A DNA stretch of 64,000 nucleotides from Serripes groenlandicus (taxonomy: Eukaryota; Mollusca; Bivalvia; Cardiida; Cardiidae): the NCBI GenBank assembly GCA_031761405.1, contig JASEVX010000007.1:39673248-39737247 (forward strand). Reading direction: 5' to 3'. Positions 44,347 through 56,900 of the stretch are shown piece by piece. The position numbers were made by a program, and so were the translations under genes. The first letter of the stretch is position 1; every line of letters starts with the position of its first letter. The notes beneath the pieces are model-generated. The model was not told the DNA's origin, searched no databases, and was given only the letters and a program-made list of their open reading frames with translations.

Positions 44347-47300
44347 AGTCTGGTCCGATTTTTAGAAAATCAAACTTCTAACGGCAAATAATTATTATTT
44401 GGTCCAGCATAGATTTTTAACCTAATTTGGGTATGCTGAATCCGAAAAAATATGCTGGCCATCGTGAAAATGTCGCTAAATAGTTCAAAATGGCGATTCA
44501 AAATGGTGGACTTTAATTTTGTTAGATTTTTTTAAATATTGCTGATTTGACGACATTTAGTTGATTTTAAACAGATGTTTGATACAAATTCAACTTGATG
44601 ATTCCAAACCTAAGGTCAATTGTCTGAAAAAATATACTGGATACGCTTTAAATGTTCCGAATTTCACATATATGTATATTTTTTTTCTGAATAGCCAAGA
44701 AATTTTACGGATTTTTTTTTTCTCTAAATATCAACATAAATTATTCACATTTCCGTTTCCATTTTAAACATCATGCAGCTTCCTTCTGAAATATTACATT
44801 CCGAAAGTCAAAATGGCGATTCAAAATGGCGACAAACGCAATTTTATTAATCTATTATTGAAGCTAAGTAAGGTTAACGGGTTTCTTTTTTGGAAATTAA
44901 TTAAATGATTTCATTGATATTATTTAGACTGAGACATACGTATAGTAAAACTAATGATGCAAACCACTGCAAACTTTATTCAGCCCGAACATTCTCAATT
45001 ATTTACTCCCGTCCATTAATACAAAGTATTGTCCCTAATTTGTCACATTTACACAGATCAGTGCATGGCAATTGTGCATGTTTACATCCGCACCTCAATG
45101 TTGTACAGCCTCTTGTACAATTACAAGATATCATTTCAAGGCAAGCTTCTGGAATAGGATCAATTGTCATCAAAATTGGATGCAAACGCCCGTCAATTAG
45201 ATTCCATCCCATCTCTGTTGGAGACGGTAATGTCGGTAATGCCTGAAAGTGGGATCGTTTAATATGTAATTTCAAAGCATCGCTGGTTGGGGGCAAGTTT
45301 TCTGGACCCTTTGATTTCCCAAACATTGTATCACGGGCCTTTCCAACATAAACGGTGTCATTCTGATTATAAAGTTTGCAAACAAACTTTTCACAATGTT
45401 TCATTTTTTGTTTTGTCAATTTCCCTTCCTCAAAGCCCCCTAGTAATTGGAAATAACTTTTGTTGACTTTAAATGCTGATTTTTTTTTAAACATTGAATA
45501 AAAAAGATGTTGTGTCGCAGCCTGTCAATGCGTGAAAGGACATCAAGTTATTTCGTAATGCTGGTAAAAAGAAAAACTTATCGACGATGACATGAATGGG
45601 AATGTTCTTGGGTTTCGAAGACGTTCCAGTAAGCATCCACAACTCATTGTTGATTTCAGGAAAAAGGGAAATCAGTAAGAGAAGAACGTCAGTATGTGAA
45701 TAGCATGCAGTACAATTCTTGTATCTGCCTCTTCATGAGATGCCATCAATGTAGACAAATCCATTGATTCATTGTTACATCTAACCTCATCTTCCATTAG
45801 GTATCCACCTGCTGTCACAATTATTTTGTCGTGTGGGTCTTCTTGTATCAATACCTTAGATAGAAGGGCCGCCAAATCTGTTTTGTTTTCAAGCCGAGAC
45901 AGAAAATTGCCAAAATTAGATGCAAGAGGGACATCTCTATTTTCTACGACCCTTCTAACTGGTAAAAACTCTTTTGTTCTACGTTTTCGCGTGCCAGACA
46001 TTATCGATTGAACCCTTTAACGGTCAAAAATAACATCAATCCTGCTATGGTTGCTGCCTTTGCGCAGAACTGTTTCAACAAATTCATCGGCGTAATCGCC
46101 AAACGATTTCATCCCTTCATTTTCAAACTCGACTCGTTTTCTGACATCTATGTCTTTCAATATGTCTTTATTTCCCGATTTCAACGAACCGCTTGTCTCT
46201 GCTATTGAGACAGGCACAGGCATTAGCTCATGCTTCAGTATTGCTTCCATGTCAACTTCCCTTCAAGCTTTATATGCTGTAACGAGCCTGTGTAAAGTAT
46301 TTCTATCAGCCTTGATAATCGTCCCCGTTTCAATTCTGTACTTGGTATAAAGACGCTAATGTTTCTCCAGAGTATGGCGTAATGGAATATTTGGGTTGCC
46401 AGACTCTTCATTAGCAAGGAAAAGGTCTTTGACAAACATCCCCAACCGCTTTTGCCCCACATTTTCTGCTGAAAGCAAAGAATCTCTAATGGAATCTGTT
46501 GCTTTATCCTTCGTTGCAATATTCATTTAATCATCTGTTTCATATGTGGGATCAAATACACAGGACCCCCTCATTACAGCCAATACTGAATCTTCATTCC
46601 TTGTATTAATCAACTGGCGACTCTTCGAAGCTTCTTTGTCGGTCATCAAGTCATCTGGATTGCATAATGACCAATTTTCGTGTCAGAAGACTAATATGCG
46701 ATCTCAAGTTATAAGAAAGGGACCATCTACTAAGAGTTGATGGAGCTCTTATTATTCTTGTTATTCCAACTATACCACCACCTTTCTTTCCTGTAGCATT
46801 AAGCCATTCCTGACTCTGATCAGGGCCAACTTGAGTTGTGTGAGCACTCATACCATGACTAAAATGTTTACCACCTAAAACTTGCTCGGCAGCAATTGGT
46901 CCAAGTAATTCAGATTCTACACATATTTCATACAAACCTGAACCTTTCATATAGTCAACTATGCACTTCAAGAAATTCATAGCAATGTGTAACCCCCCCA
47001 TCCGTGGGACCAGCTTATTTGTATATTCAGGAACTGACCATTTTAAGTCCATCAACTTGAAATAGAGAGCTTGGTCAACAGTTATGACCGTATGGTGTTG
47101 ACCGAGACGATCAGATATGTGCATCCACTTCTGCACAACTGTATTAAGAGTGTCTATTTCATGAGCAGGCGCTTGAATTATAGGCATAAAGCCAACAATG
47201 GTAAGGTCAGGGTTGACGCTACTTACATACTGGTTAAATGCAGACCATGTTACTGGAATGTCTTTGTTATTTCTCTGCAAATGGAAAACCATTTCTTTGG

Positions 47301-48610
47301 CAAAAGCTTTGTTGTAGGATTCGTTTTCCTCATCAGATGTTTTGAAGATAACGCGTTTAACTGGTTTTGAACATACTGGCTGTGACTTACCTTCCACGAT
47401 TGTGGCAGGTATAATCCTATCAATTTCAACCGAGACATTTAATGTCTCCTTCCTAGAAGGAAACACTTGATGTAGTTTAAAATCGCTTTCTGACCCACGT
47501 TGCCAAAAATCCATCTGCGTTTCAAGGAATATATTCTTACCATCCAGTGTTGAATCACTTATGTCAATATTATCTGCTGTGAAATGAGTAAAAACGTTAA
47601 TTTTCATATTCAGGGGTACGAAATGCCCAATGTGGTTATCTAATGATTCTAGACTTTTTTCGGCCAGCCCCGTGTCAATTTTCAGAACATCTCTATAACT
47701 TAGAGTATGACCAGCACTATTGAATAACTGTAAGAGTTGTTTAGACATTGTCCTTTGATGTAAGGTACATGCTAGACCAATATGTTTTGGGGTCTCTTTC
47801 TTTCCATCACTTACCCCATACACGATATCTTCGGCAACACTTAAAACCTTTTTTTGTCTGGAGCGTCCCGGATGCTCTTCATCCACATCTTGGTCAAACA
47901 CCTCTTGCCCACCATAAAGAACATTTAAAAACATGAGAAGACTGTCTGGTATGCAATCAATTACATCATCTTTGCTTATGTTTAGGCCATCATGTCCACC
48001 TTTTTCTTCCAGATCTGACCGTAACATTAACGCTACATGGACAAGGTCCATAAATGAGTAACTGTTGGTTCATATTTTGGCATTGTAAGATAATTGTCTT
48101 TTAAATTGTCCTCAGAGTCCTCATAATGCAACTGCCCGTAGTGGTTTTTTTTTACAGAGCATAGGGTACAAGAATTGTTTCTCTCTAACAAACTGCTCTA
48201 TTAAGGGGACGCAAAAGCTGAAAATGGGTTTTAAGTTTACTCGGAATTTCATTCTGGATATTTTGTTTTATTGTGTGTTTTGATATTTTTTTAAGATTAT
48301 CAGTACTAAATAACAAGAAATCTAGCAAATAAATAATATATATTGCGTACTTGAGCAAAATTATACTTATTTAATATCAATACTTACTATAAATGTCTTA
48401 GAATTTAATCTAAACTGTATTTTGCGAAATTGAGGGTCCGCCATTTTGAATCGTCATTTTGACCTACTTAACGACATTTCCACGATGGCCAGCATATTTT
48501 TTCGGATTCAGCACACCCAAATTAGGTTAAAAATCTATGCTGGACCAAATAATAATTATTTGCCGTTTGAAGTTATATATAGGCAACATTTTAGAAAATC
48601 GGACCAGACT
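44347..48610 (-). mobile_element. 4.26-kb TIR transposon carrying a PIN-like/CXC protein gene
   Basis: Ends AGTCTGGTCCGATTTT (44347) and its complement (to 48610). The inverted repeats run ~175 bp (44347-44515 and 48432-48610, about 90% alike apart from one indel) and share TTTGGTCCAGCATAGATTTT and ATGCTGGCCATCGTG. Outer bases give T/A, so a TA target is possible but not proven. The whole inner part on the minus strand is one decayed gene (next entry). No DDE transposase ORF is present. Superfamily not assigned. Confidence 0.75.
45003..48051 (-). pseudogene. Transposon gene: conserved metazoan protein, PIN/XPG-like region and C-terminal CXC cluster
   Basis: The longest intact piece, 48051-46651, has LHQRTMSKQLLQLFNSAGH, ADNIDISDSTLDGK, a DQALYFKLMDLKW motif, RMGGLHIAMNFLKCI and GSGLYEICVESELLG, all hallmarks of a large uncharacterised family common in cnidarians, fish and molluscs. 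After shifts it continues through NVGQKRLGMFVKDLF (about 46470), HELMPVPVSIAETSGSL (46240), SHEEADTRIVLHAI (45730), DVLLLL and HALTGCDTTS (45690-45510), and ends in CNCTRGCTTLRCGCKHAQLP CTDLC (45090-45060), a tesmin/TSO1-like CXC cluster. EEADTR, DxDVL and TGCDTTS resemble acidic motifs of PIN/FEN nucleases. Lesions: stops at about 46364 and 45491, shifts near 46735, 46260, 46010 and 45700. The start codon is uncertain and N-terminal coding may begin before 48051. Confidence 0.65.
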
Positions 48611-48832
48611 ATTTGTAAACACGATAAAAACTTCATTTATTTGTCACATTGATTTATAAACATGTGACCATGACCTTAGTGTGATCTTTTACAATCAAAT
48701 AATTATCATCAATGTCTTTGGATGACCTTCACCATGACTTTTTGACCTTCTTTCTAGAGCAATTAAATTAGGACCCTAAAACATTTACTCAAATGAGCGA
48801 TATAGGGCCATCATGGCCCTCTTTTTCATTTT

Positions 48833-49640
48833 TAGCTCGACTATTCGAAGAATATGGAGAGCTATTACAGTCATGGTGTCGGCGTCAGTGTTTCATCTCT
48901 GCTTAAAGTTTGCATGCAAGGCTTTTTATCAAAAACCACACACTTATTCGATATCATCAAATGACCTTGCAGGACAAGTTCCAAAACTCTATATCTGATT
49001 TTGACACAATTATGCCCCTTTTAGAAATTCTGGTTAAAGTTTTGCGTGCAAATACATTAAGAGTACATATATCTGTATTTACTTGCATTGAAACTTTATA
49101 CAATCCTTTCGAACAATCACACCTATATAGATTATCAAGTTAGATAACTCTATCCTGCAAGTTATAGCCCTTTTTTGACTTGGAAATTCTGGTAAAAGTT
49201 TTGTGTGCAACAACATTAAGAGTCCATATCCTTGTAACTACTTGATGCATTGCATTGAAACTTTATACAAATTTTCCCAACCATCACACCTTTATACACA
49301 GTCAAGTTTAATAACTTTTTCCAGCATATAATGCAAATTATGGCCCTTTTTTCACTTAGAAATTCTGGTTAAAGTTTTGCATGCAAGGTACTTTCATGGA
49401 TATATCTCGGTAACCACTAATGATATTGACTTGAAACTTCATTCATGTCTTCAGGGGTGTCAGACAGTCAAGTTAGATAACTCTTGTATGGTTACGTGCA
49501 TGGTACTTTTATGTACATATCTCGGTAACCACTCGGCGATTGATTTAAAACTTTAATATAGTCTTTAAAGGTATGAACCAATCAGGTTAGGTAACTCCTG
49601 ACTAAATTTATTATAAATATAATGCGACTTTTGTAACGCC
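48833..49640 (+). mobile_element. CTCGACTA-family element copy
   Basis: Begins immediately after the previous element with TTTTTAGCTCGACTATTCGA. Units with GGTTAAAGTTTTGCGTGCAA, CATTGAAACTTTATAC and AGTTAGATAACTCTATCCTG follow. The 3' end is not clean. Confidence 0.55.
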
Positions 49641-50564
49641 CCTCATACAGTTACTGCTGAGCCAAGCTGTCGCATATATGCGACTTCGGCGCTGAAAGGG
49701 TTAACAAAAATAAATGAAAAAGGTATAATAAAAATAAAATGTTCATAGACATAAAACTGATTTCAAAAAACATTTTTTTGAAATCGGTTACTATTATTTC
49801 TAAGAAACGCCTGCTTTTATTTGGCGCTGAGAACAACTTTCTGCAATTTATTTGGCCCCGAAAGGGTTAATAAATCACTGTTAAAAAAAATAGATTGTAT
49901 CCAATGATAAATTTCACTGTTTATTCAGCCTTTAAACGTTTTTTTTATATCATCAGTATGTAAAAGCATGAATTAAATGAATGTTTGATAAGATACAATT
50001 TGTTCAAAAGTGGTTTGCTGCAGGACAGAAGGGATTAATTATTTCCTTGAAGTGAAAAAGCCTCGTCTTCTCTGCAGCAGACTTTAGAAACATTGTGTAA
50101 ATCTGCCTTTCCACAATGATTTCAAAAGCAGCAATTATCATGTAAAATGTTTATTATCATCGAGGGATAAAAGTAAAAAAAATAATCACATAACATTTTC
50201 TCATTTCCCATATTTTGTTCTAAAGGTTATGAACTTGTTGATTGAGAAATGCAAATTGGTATCTATAAGGAAAACCCCTAAAAGATATATAAATGTAATA
50301 GATATGCAGAAGAAATGTATGAAAAACACTGGTTTTTCATTTAACTATCAAATCTTATCATTTTATTTTTACACATATTTTACAGTCAAATTATATACAC
50401 ACCAAAATACAGCATAATTAAAAGAAATATTATGGTTTTGCATTTATCACATCTTTTCATTTCCTTTTTAAATATTTTTTCATATTTATATTTACACATT
50501 GTTTTGTTATAGTAAATTCAAATATAAAACATATAAGATTTTTATATTAATCATTTGAAATGTT
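49641..50564. other. Non-coding downstream of LRGUK
   Basis: Two GGGTTAA-ended stretches (about 49690 and 49860) and MITE fragments (49960-50110). AT-rich 50110-50560 would hold the LRGUK 3' UTR; AATTAAAA-like motifs occur but no clear AATAAA on the minus strand. Confidence 0.35.
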
Positions 50565-50983
50565 TTATCTTAATTCCACTGGAAATTTATTCGGTGATGG
50601 AGATATAGGGGGTAAAATTCTATGTTTATCTGAGCCAGGTCTATTTTTAGATTGTGATGTGGGTCGCTGGGAAGCTGGAGGGTGTGGTTCCTTTCCTGAG
50701 TCACTTAAAAGCTCCATAGGGTGCACCATTTCTGTTGGTAACTGGGGTCCTTTGTTTTCGTGGGACGTCTGGGCATTATCAGGGGACTTGACTTTGTCTC
50801 TCTGTATGTCACTTGCAGATGTTAATCCTGTTAAGCTTGAACTGGCACCTGACCTATCTGTACTCGAGTCTGTTGATCCGGGTCGTTGTGATTTGTTTAC
50901 AATGGGCGCGGAGAAGGACCGTGGATCTGTCATCGTTGTTTCACTGGGGCCCAGACCAATCTGTTTTTCTACACTTTGAGGTG
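50565..50983 (-). CDS. LRGUK: LRGUK exon k (C-terminal tail, stop)
   Basis: Pro/Ser-rich, low-complexity tail (SGASSSLTGLTSASD, RILPPISPSPNKFPVELR). Acceptor AAAAACAG chosen because it restores phase 1; the nearby TTTTTTATCAG (50998) would break the frame given exon j. Confidence 0.6.
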
Positions 50984-53900
50984 CTGTTTTTGGATAGCTG
51001 ATAAAAAAATATCAAAATATTTAAAACAAGAAACTGCTGAAGACGGTAAGGCCGGATTGTCGGCAATTTGACCTTGAAAATTGACAAACCAAGGTCAAGG
51101 TCAAAGTAACCATAGAAATCAATAGAACTTGTAAATGGTTACCTTCAGGCAAAGTTTCAAGTTTGTAACCCTTTCCAGTTCTGAGACTTTAACCAAAATG
51201 TTGACGGACAGACAGACAGACAGACGGACATCACCAATCTATAGACCGGAATTGCTAGAGCAATCCGGCCAATAAAATAGAATGAAAAGATACCAGATCT
51301 GTTCAGGCTTATATATAATAATATGAGCATTTGGCTGAAGTGAGCCAAAGTGCTTCTAAGTGGACTTGACTGCCCTGACCGGTTTCTTTCAACAGTTTGA
51401 ACTGAGAGATTGTCTGGCTTTCCTAAAGGTTGACCCCTATCGGGTAAAAATGTGGAACTATAGTTATAGTACATGTATATACATGTCACATGGTATGAAG
51501 TCCCATTAACCCATTACTTCACACAGACGACATTTGATGCCTGCCGTTGCTGACGACCTTTGAAAAAATTGTAATAAAAGATGAAATTGCTCAAAACGAG
51601 CAGTTTTACCTTTTATTGCAATATTTTCAACTCTTTATCAATATAAATCTAACAGTTTTCTAACTGACCACATATGACAAGTCATGTGAAGTAATGGGTT
51701 AAGTAGGTCAATGCGATCGTAGAACAATGGTTGACATTCTTATACACAGATGTTGTTTTACGGAATAATAATGTTTTATTACCCATGGGTTGGATTTTCT
51801 AGTTTTGCTGGATGAGGTAATTAGTTTACTTTCAAATTATTGTATTATTTTGTTTTTGCAATCCTAATGCATAGGGGAGCATATCATCAATAGACGTGGA
51901 CAATTGGTCATAGGATCTTTTGTCTATCTTTTCCATTGACTTTAGTCAGCAGTGGGAAATATTTAAACAGTTGCTCTACAGAGATGTTGTTATGAGAGGT
52001 TTACACTGTAGGAAGAATAATGTTATAATAGACAAAAGTACATGTAATATAACTTTCGAGGATACCAGAAAACAAACAAGGTTGCAAGTCAATGAATTTT
52101 TGTGTGAATTGTCCCAGCTTCAAATAAACAAATGCAGTATTCATACCCTGCAGTTTTGTGAATACATCTGAACCCAGGTATTAAAGCGGGTTGTTAATCC
52201 GTGAGTTGTGAGCTGGAACACCAGCTCGGCAAAAATGAGACGAGCGTATTTCAACTGGTCGCCATGATATAACTGAAAATTGTTGAAGTGGTGTTAAAAC
52301 CCAATCAACTGTGAATACCTTTCGAGTAACTGTTCTAGTAGAGGAGGCGCAGTTCCAGCAACTGCATCCTTGGCAGCACTCTGTCTTCTTTTCAAGGATT
52401 CTTCTTCCTGTAATTATATTAAAGCAAATTTAATACAAGTGTCCACAGCATATGTGAATGAAGAATATGCTAAGGTGAGATTCTTAACCCTTTCCCACTT
52501 ACAACATAGGGACTCAATTTCTTATTTTCTCACAAAGTTTCCAAATTCTGACTGCTGCAGATTCTCCAGAATGTGTAGCTTACAAGTAGGTAAGGGTTAA
52601 TGTCCAAAAAGCCCATTCTTCTTCTTGTAATAATATTAATGCAAATTTACGTCATGATCTCAGTAAAAGGGTACCAGACAATATGTGCTAAAAAGGTAAT
52701 ATTCTTTATGTTCCAACTCTCCAAACAAAGCTTACATTGTCTACCGACATTGTTATAATATAAGCTAAAACCAGCGAAAACCCATCGTAAGGCATTTTTT
52801 ATCAGTGTAGAACTGCGCAATCTGCTCTGGCTATGCACTGTTGGCCAATTACTAATCAAAGGCTTCAACACATTTCTGTAAAGTAATATCCATTTGTGTC
52901 TTTTAGCATGATTGCAAAGGCCTGTCTTTTTCTACACCTCGTTAAGGTTAGTTTTTGCAGAGCACTGTTCATATATTGATTAAAATGCTGATAATTGAGT
53001 AGTACATTAGACAACAAAAGCTGTTGCCTGACAGCCTAGGTCGTAACCTTGGGATTTGATTGTCAACTTTAATGCAAACCTTTTAGCTGATAATGAAGTA
53101 GTGCAATGCATAACTAGAGCTGTTGCTCTGGGCTTTATTGTTAATTCAAATGCAAAACTTAAACAATCTTGTGTCGTCACCAACACTGACAACAGGTAAA
53201 AATAATGATTCAAACATTTGATATTCTCAGAGACGTCTGCTTTGGACAATTTGACAAATAAATGTAACATCTAGAACATTGAGAGTATAATTTTGAAATA
53301 TATGCTTATAATCAGATGTGAGAAATGGAGAAATTGCTCTTTTTGAGAATTTTTAAATTTTAAAATGTTATCTGTTCCGGAGGTATCAAAAGACTTATAA
53401 GGATGAAGGTTAATACAGAAGAATGAGCCGCATCTTGCGATTTGGGGAATTATTGCATCTCCAGTTTGGTTTCAATCATGGTTATATTGGCATATAACCG
53501 TTTCCCATTTGCACATGCATTTTGGCGCATCTGCAGCAGGCGATTTTTAAAAACATTGGCGCAAAAGAGGAAATTGCTCATAATGAGAACTTTCTCCCTT
53601 TACCTCAATATTTTCAACTCAATTTCATTATCATACTTGCATTTATAGAGAATTTCCATATTTTTGTTGTGGGCTGCAGATTCGTTATATATGTGTTGGA
53701 AATGGATAGTAAGTGATTATACACTTATAGTTCCTTGCCAGAAGATACAGTGAATTGTCTGGCGAGACTGTTGGTAAACACACTGACTAAACAGAGGCGT
53801 TACTTTTCGCCATTGCAACGAGACCCCGATTACGCAAGACCAGGCTCAACCATCTTACCACAATGCCTCTGCCGGACATGATGGGTGAATGTATGGATCG

Positions 53901-56900
53901 CTGTCTGGTGAAAGGTTGTGACACAGACTCGGACAAGCTTGGTCGTGACCAGGTCCTGGTTCCCAGTTGGGTTTGAAGATTTAGATCAGTATTCTCTCGT
54001 TGGGCGTCGGGAATCCCGTCTCCAACCTCCGACGTGTTCGGAGATGACATGCCAATACCCAGGTAATCCATCACCAGTCTACGTAACCTCTTATAAGCTT
54101 CTTGAATATCGTCTGGAATGTAAAATTATCTATTGTTAGCGTTATTTAACTATGACTGGTGCTTCGGGAAAACCAACCTTTACATTATTATTACATCTAC
54201 GCAAAAAGACATACCTGCGCATTGATGCTAAGGATCCAAATGCATACAGCTTTACGGAAGAGCAGTCTATGACTAATTGACAAACAGGGCAGAGCCGGAT
54301 CAGACTTGTTTTTTTCTGGGTGATCAAGAATACATTGGATGCAAATGCCTAGCAGTTGCATAGCACAGCTCAATTACACTTTTATGTATGGACTTTCCTT
54401 ATTTTTGCCTAAATCTTTCCAATTCATTTGCTGCAGATTTCATGTATGGTGGAAACGGTTAAAGTTGACTTACCACTGTTGATCATCATGTCAAAGAAGC
54501 CAGGATGGTCTTGGTTGTAGGTTTTGTACATGTCTGCCCGGAGCAGTGTGTATTCCACTTGTTTTTCCGAGTAAATACCCCTGTCTCGTAATCTCTTCTC
54601 ATGATTTTCCTCGTTGAGTGGCATGACAAGGACGTAACGAGGCTCAAAGTAAGTGTTCTTCAAGGTTAAAACTCCCTGAAATAGGAATCATTATTTTATT
54701 AAACCATTTCCCATACAACAACTATGCGGTAGATGATTTTGAAAACACGTAGGCAAAATTTATGGAAACTCTCTAAATGAAAATATTTATAATTATTCAA
54801 TTATTCAACTGTTGAAAACATTGCGGCAAAAATAGAAATGTTCCTTATGAGCAATTTCTTATTTTGTCACATGTCTTCAAAAAACATCTTCTGCAGTTGC
54901 AAATTTGACATATGTCATGCCAAGGTCAGGAAGAGTAGATAAACTGAATGATATTAAATATAAAATCCCATATAATCTGATAATAAAACATGGCACAATG
55001 TAATACTATTAATATGAAACATGCTTCTCATATTCCTCTATCTGTCTTTTGGTTGCAAGACAAGTTGTAATTAAGGTAACTCTTTTCCCATATATACAGA
55101 TTTATTTTGACGCCTCTGCAGCAGACTTTTGACAAAAGTAATGAAAAGGAGAAATTGCTCATGATAAGTAAGTTCTCCTTTTGTCACAATGGTTTCAACA
55201 ATTCGATAATTATACTTTAATATTGATAGATTTTCCATAATTTTTATTATTCAGATTTGTCCTTAGGAAAAGGGTAAAATGGCACAATTTTACCTAACCC
55301 TTTCCCAAATACATCAATAAATGCAGCAGACGACTTTAAAAACAATTAGGCAACTACGTGTATATTAACTATGTCTATAAACAAAAGTATTAAAAAGGAA
55401 TTGAAAACATTGTGGCAAGAGGAGAAATTGCTCAATATGTTTAGTCTGCTTTCAAGACACATATGCGGCAAATGCGTCTGTCACAGGTAAAGGATTAACA
55501 CTTTCCCTCATATAGACGCTTTCTGGCTCCTTTGCAGCAGACTGCTTTTTGAAAACATGTCGACAGAGGAAGAAATTGCTCAAAATGAGCAATTTTTCCT
55601 TTTGTCACCATATTTTCAACTCTATTCAATTATTAAACTTTCATTTAAAGGGAGTTTCCAATATTGTTTTCGGGTATGTTAAAGTCCTCTGCTGCATATT
55701 TGTTGTATGTGGAAAAGGATTAAACAGAGTTTACATTGCTGCCTAAGCTTACCTCAATTTCCATGTGCACTACACAAGCTAGTCCCTCTCTGGCTACGGA
55801 TTCAATGGATTCCATCTGCAATCCATACCATTGGCCGTTGTACTGATAGGTCTGAATATACTGGCCCTGTAAAAACATATAGACATGTATACAAATAAAC
55901 AATATTTCCTGGGGTTGACTGGTATTAAGTTTAAAGCCTTCCAAACTGAGTAATTTCTCTTTTTTTCCAACAATGTTTTTAAGCTTAGTATCAAAGTAAC
56001 GATCCAAGCTTTCCAGATGTTACCTTCTAATTTTTTCCTATGATGTTTTTCGAGAGCAAACAATTAACCCTTTCCCTCATATAAACGCTTTCAGACGCCT
56101 CTGCAGCAGACGGCTTTTTGAAAACATAGTGACAAAAGAATAAATTGCACAAAACATGCAATTTCTCCTTTTGCCACAATGTTTTTCCACTTTTTGTCAT
56201 AGGTTATCCATTCAATTATGGAGATTTCTATGTTTTGACAAAATACGTTCAAAGTCGTCTGCTGCAGAATTGTCGCATGAGGGAAAGGGTTAAACAAATA
56301 TATCAGGTCAAAATTTTGAAATTATAATTTAATATGTGTTATTAGTAATTAGTCTTGGCAGGGACGTAGATAAGGCTATCTACGTCCCTGGTCTTGGCAT
56401 ATACAGAGACAACACTTTCTGTTCTGTAAGTTTAACTTTTTACGCCTTATTTTCAAAGTCGTCTGCTGCATAATTGTTGTATATGAGCGAAAGAGTTAAG
56501 CTAAAAAAAAATGTTGTAATATCTAAAGATCGATTCCATGATAGTGGAATATTTACTTCCTAAAATAGTTATAACCAAATCTGCATTATGAAAATTATAC
56601 CATTTTGATGTCCATTTCTAGTTTTTCTTCAGTAACAAAGTGGTAGTCTCTGCCAGCTGTTTCTTCTTTATGAGGTTTTCGGGTTGTGTGTGAAACACTG
56701 AAATGTGAATAAAGATTTTCTTATATTCATCCACCATTGTTAATTTGTTTTACCTCCCTTTGTGTCAAGCCGCAATAACTAACTTGTAAGCGACGATGGT
56801 TTATCGATCAAGGGGTTGTCAGTTTTAACCCTTTACCTCATATAGACGCTTTCTGACGCCTCTGCAGCAGACGACTTTTTGAAAACATAGTGACAAAAGA

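Larger units (their letters stand above)
43680..48829 (+). mobile_element. AGCTCACTTG-family element split by a 4.26-kb transposon
   Basis: The 5' part, 43680-44346, starts TTTTTAGCTCACTTGTCACG and GTGAGCTTTTGTGATCGC. It then has three ~170-bp units (CATGAGAGCTCGGTTC, CCAGATCCGTCCATGCATGA, GCAAAATTGCTATAAT). The 3' part, 48611-48829, resumes with GTAAACACGATAAAAACTTC and ends AAATGAGCGATATAG, GGCCATCATGGCC and CTCTTTTTC. About 80 bp of a unit is missing at the junction. Confidence 0.6.

Noticed and set aside
44905..45246. 113-codon plus-strand ORF
   Set aside because: It is antisense to the CXC end of the transposon gene; codon pattern and family match favour the minus strand.
50560..50979. 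139-codon plus-strand ORF
   Set aside because: Antisense shadow of LRGUK exon k.
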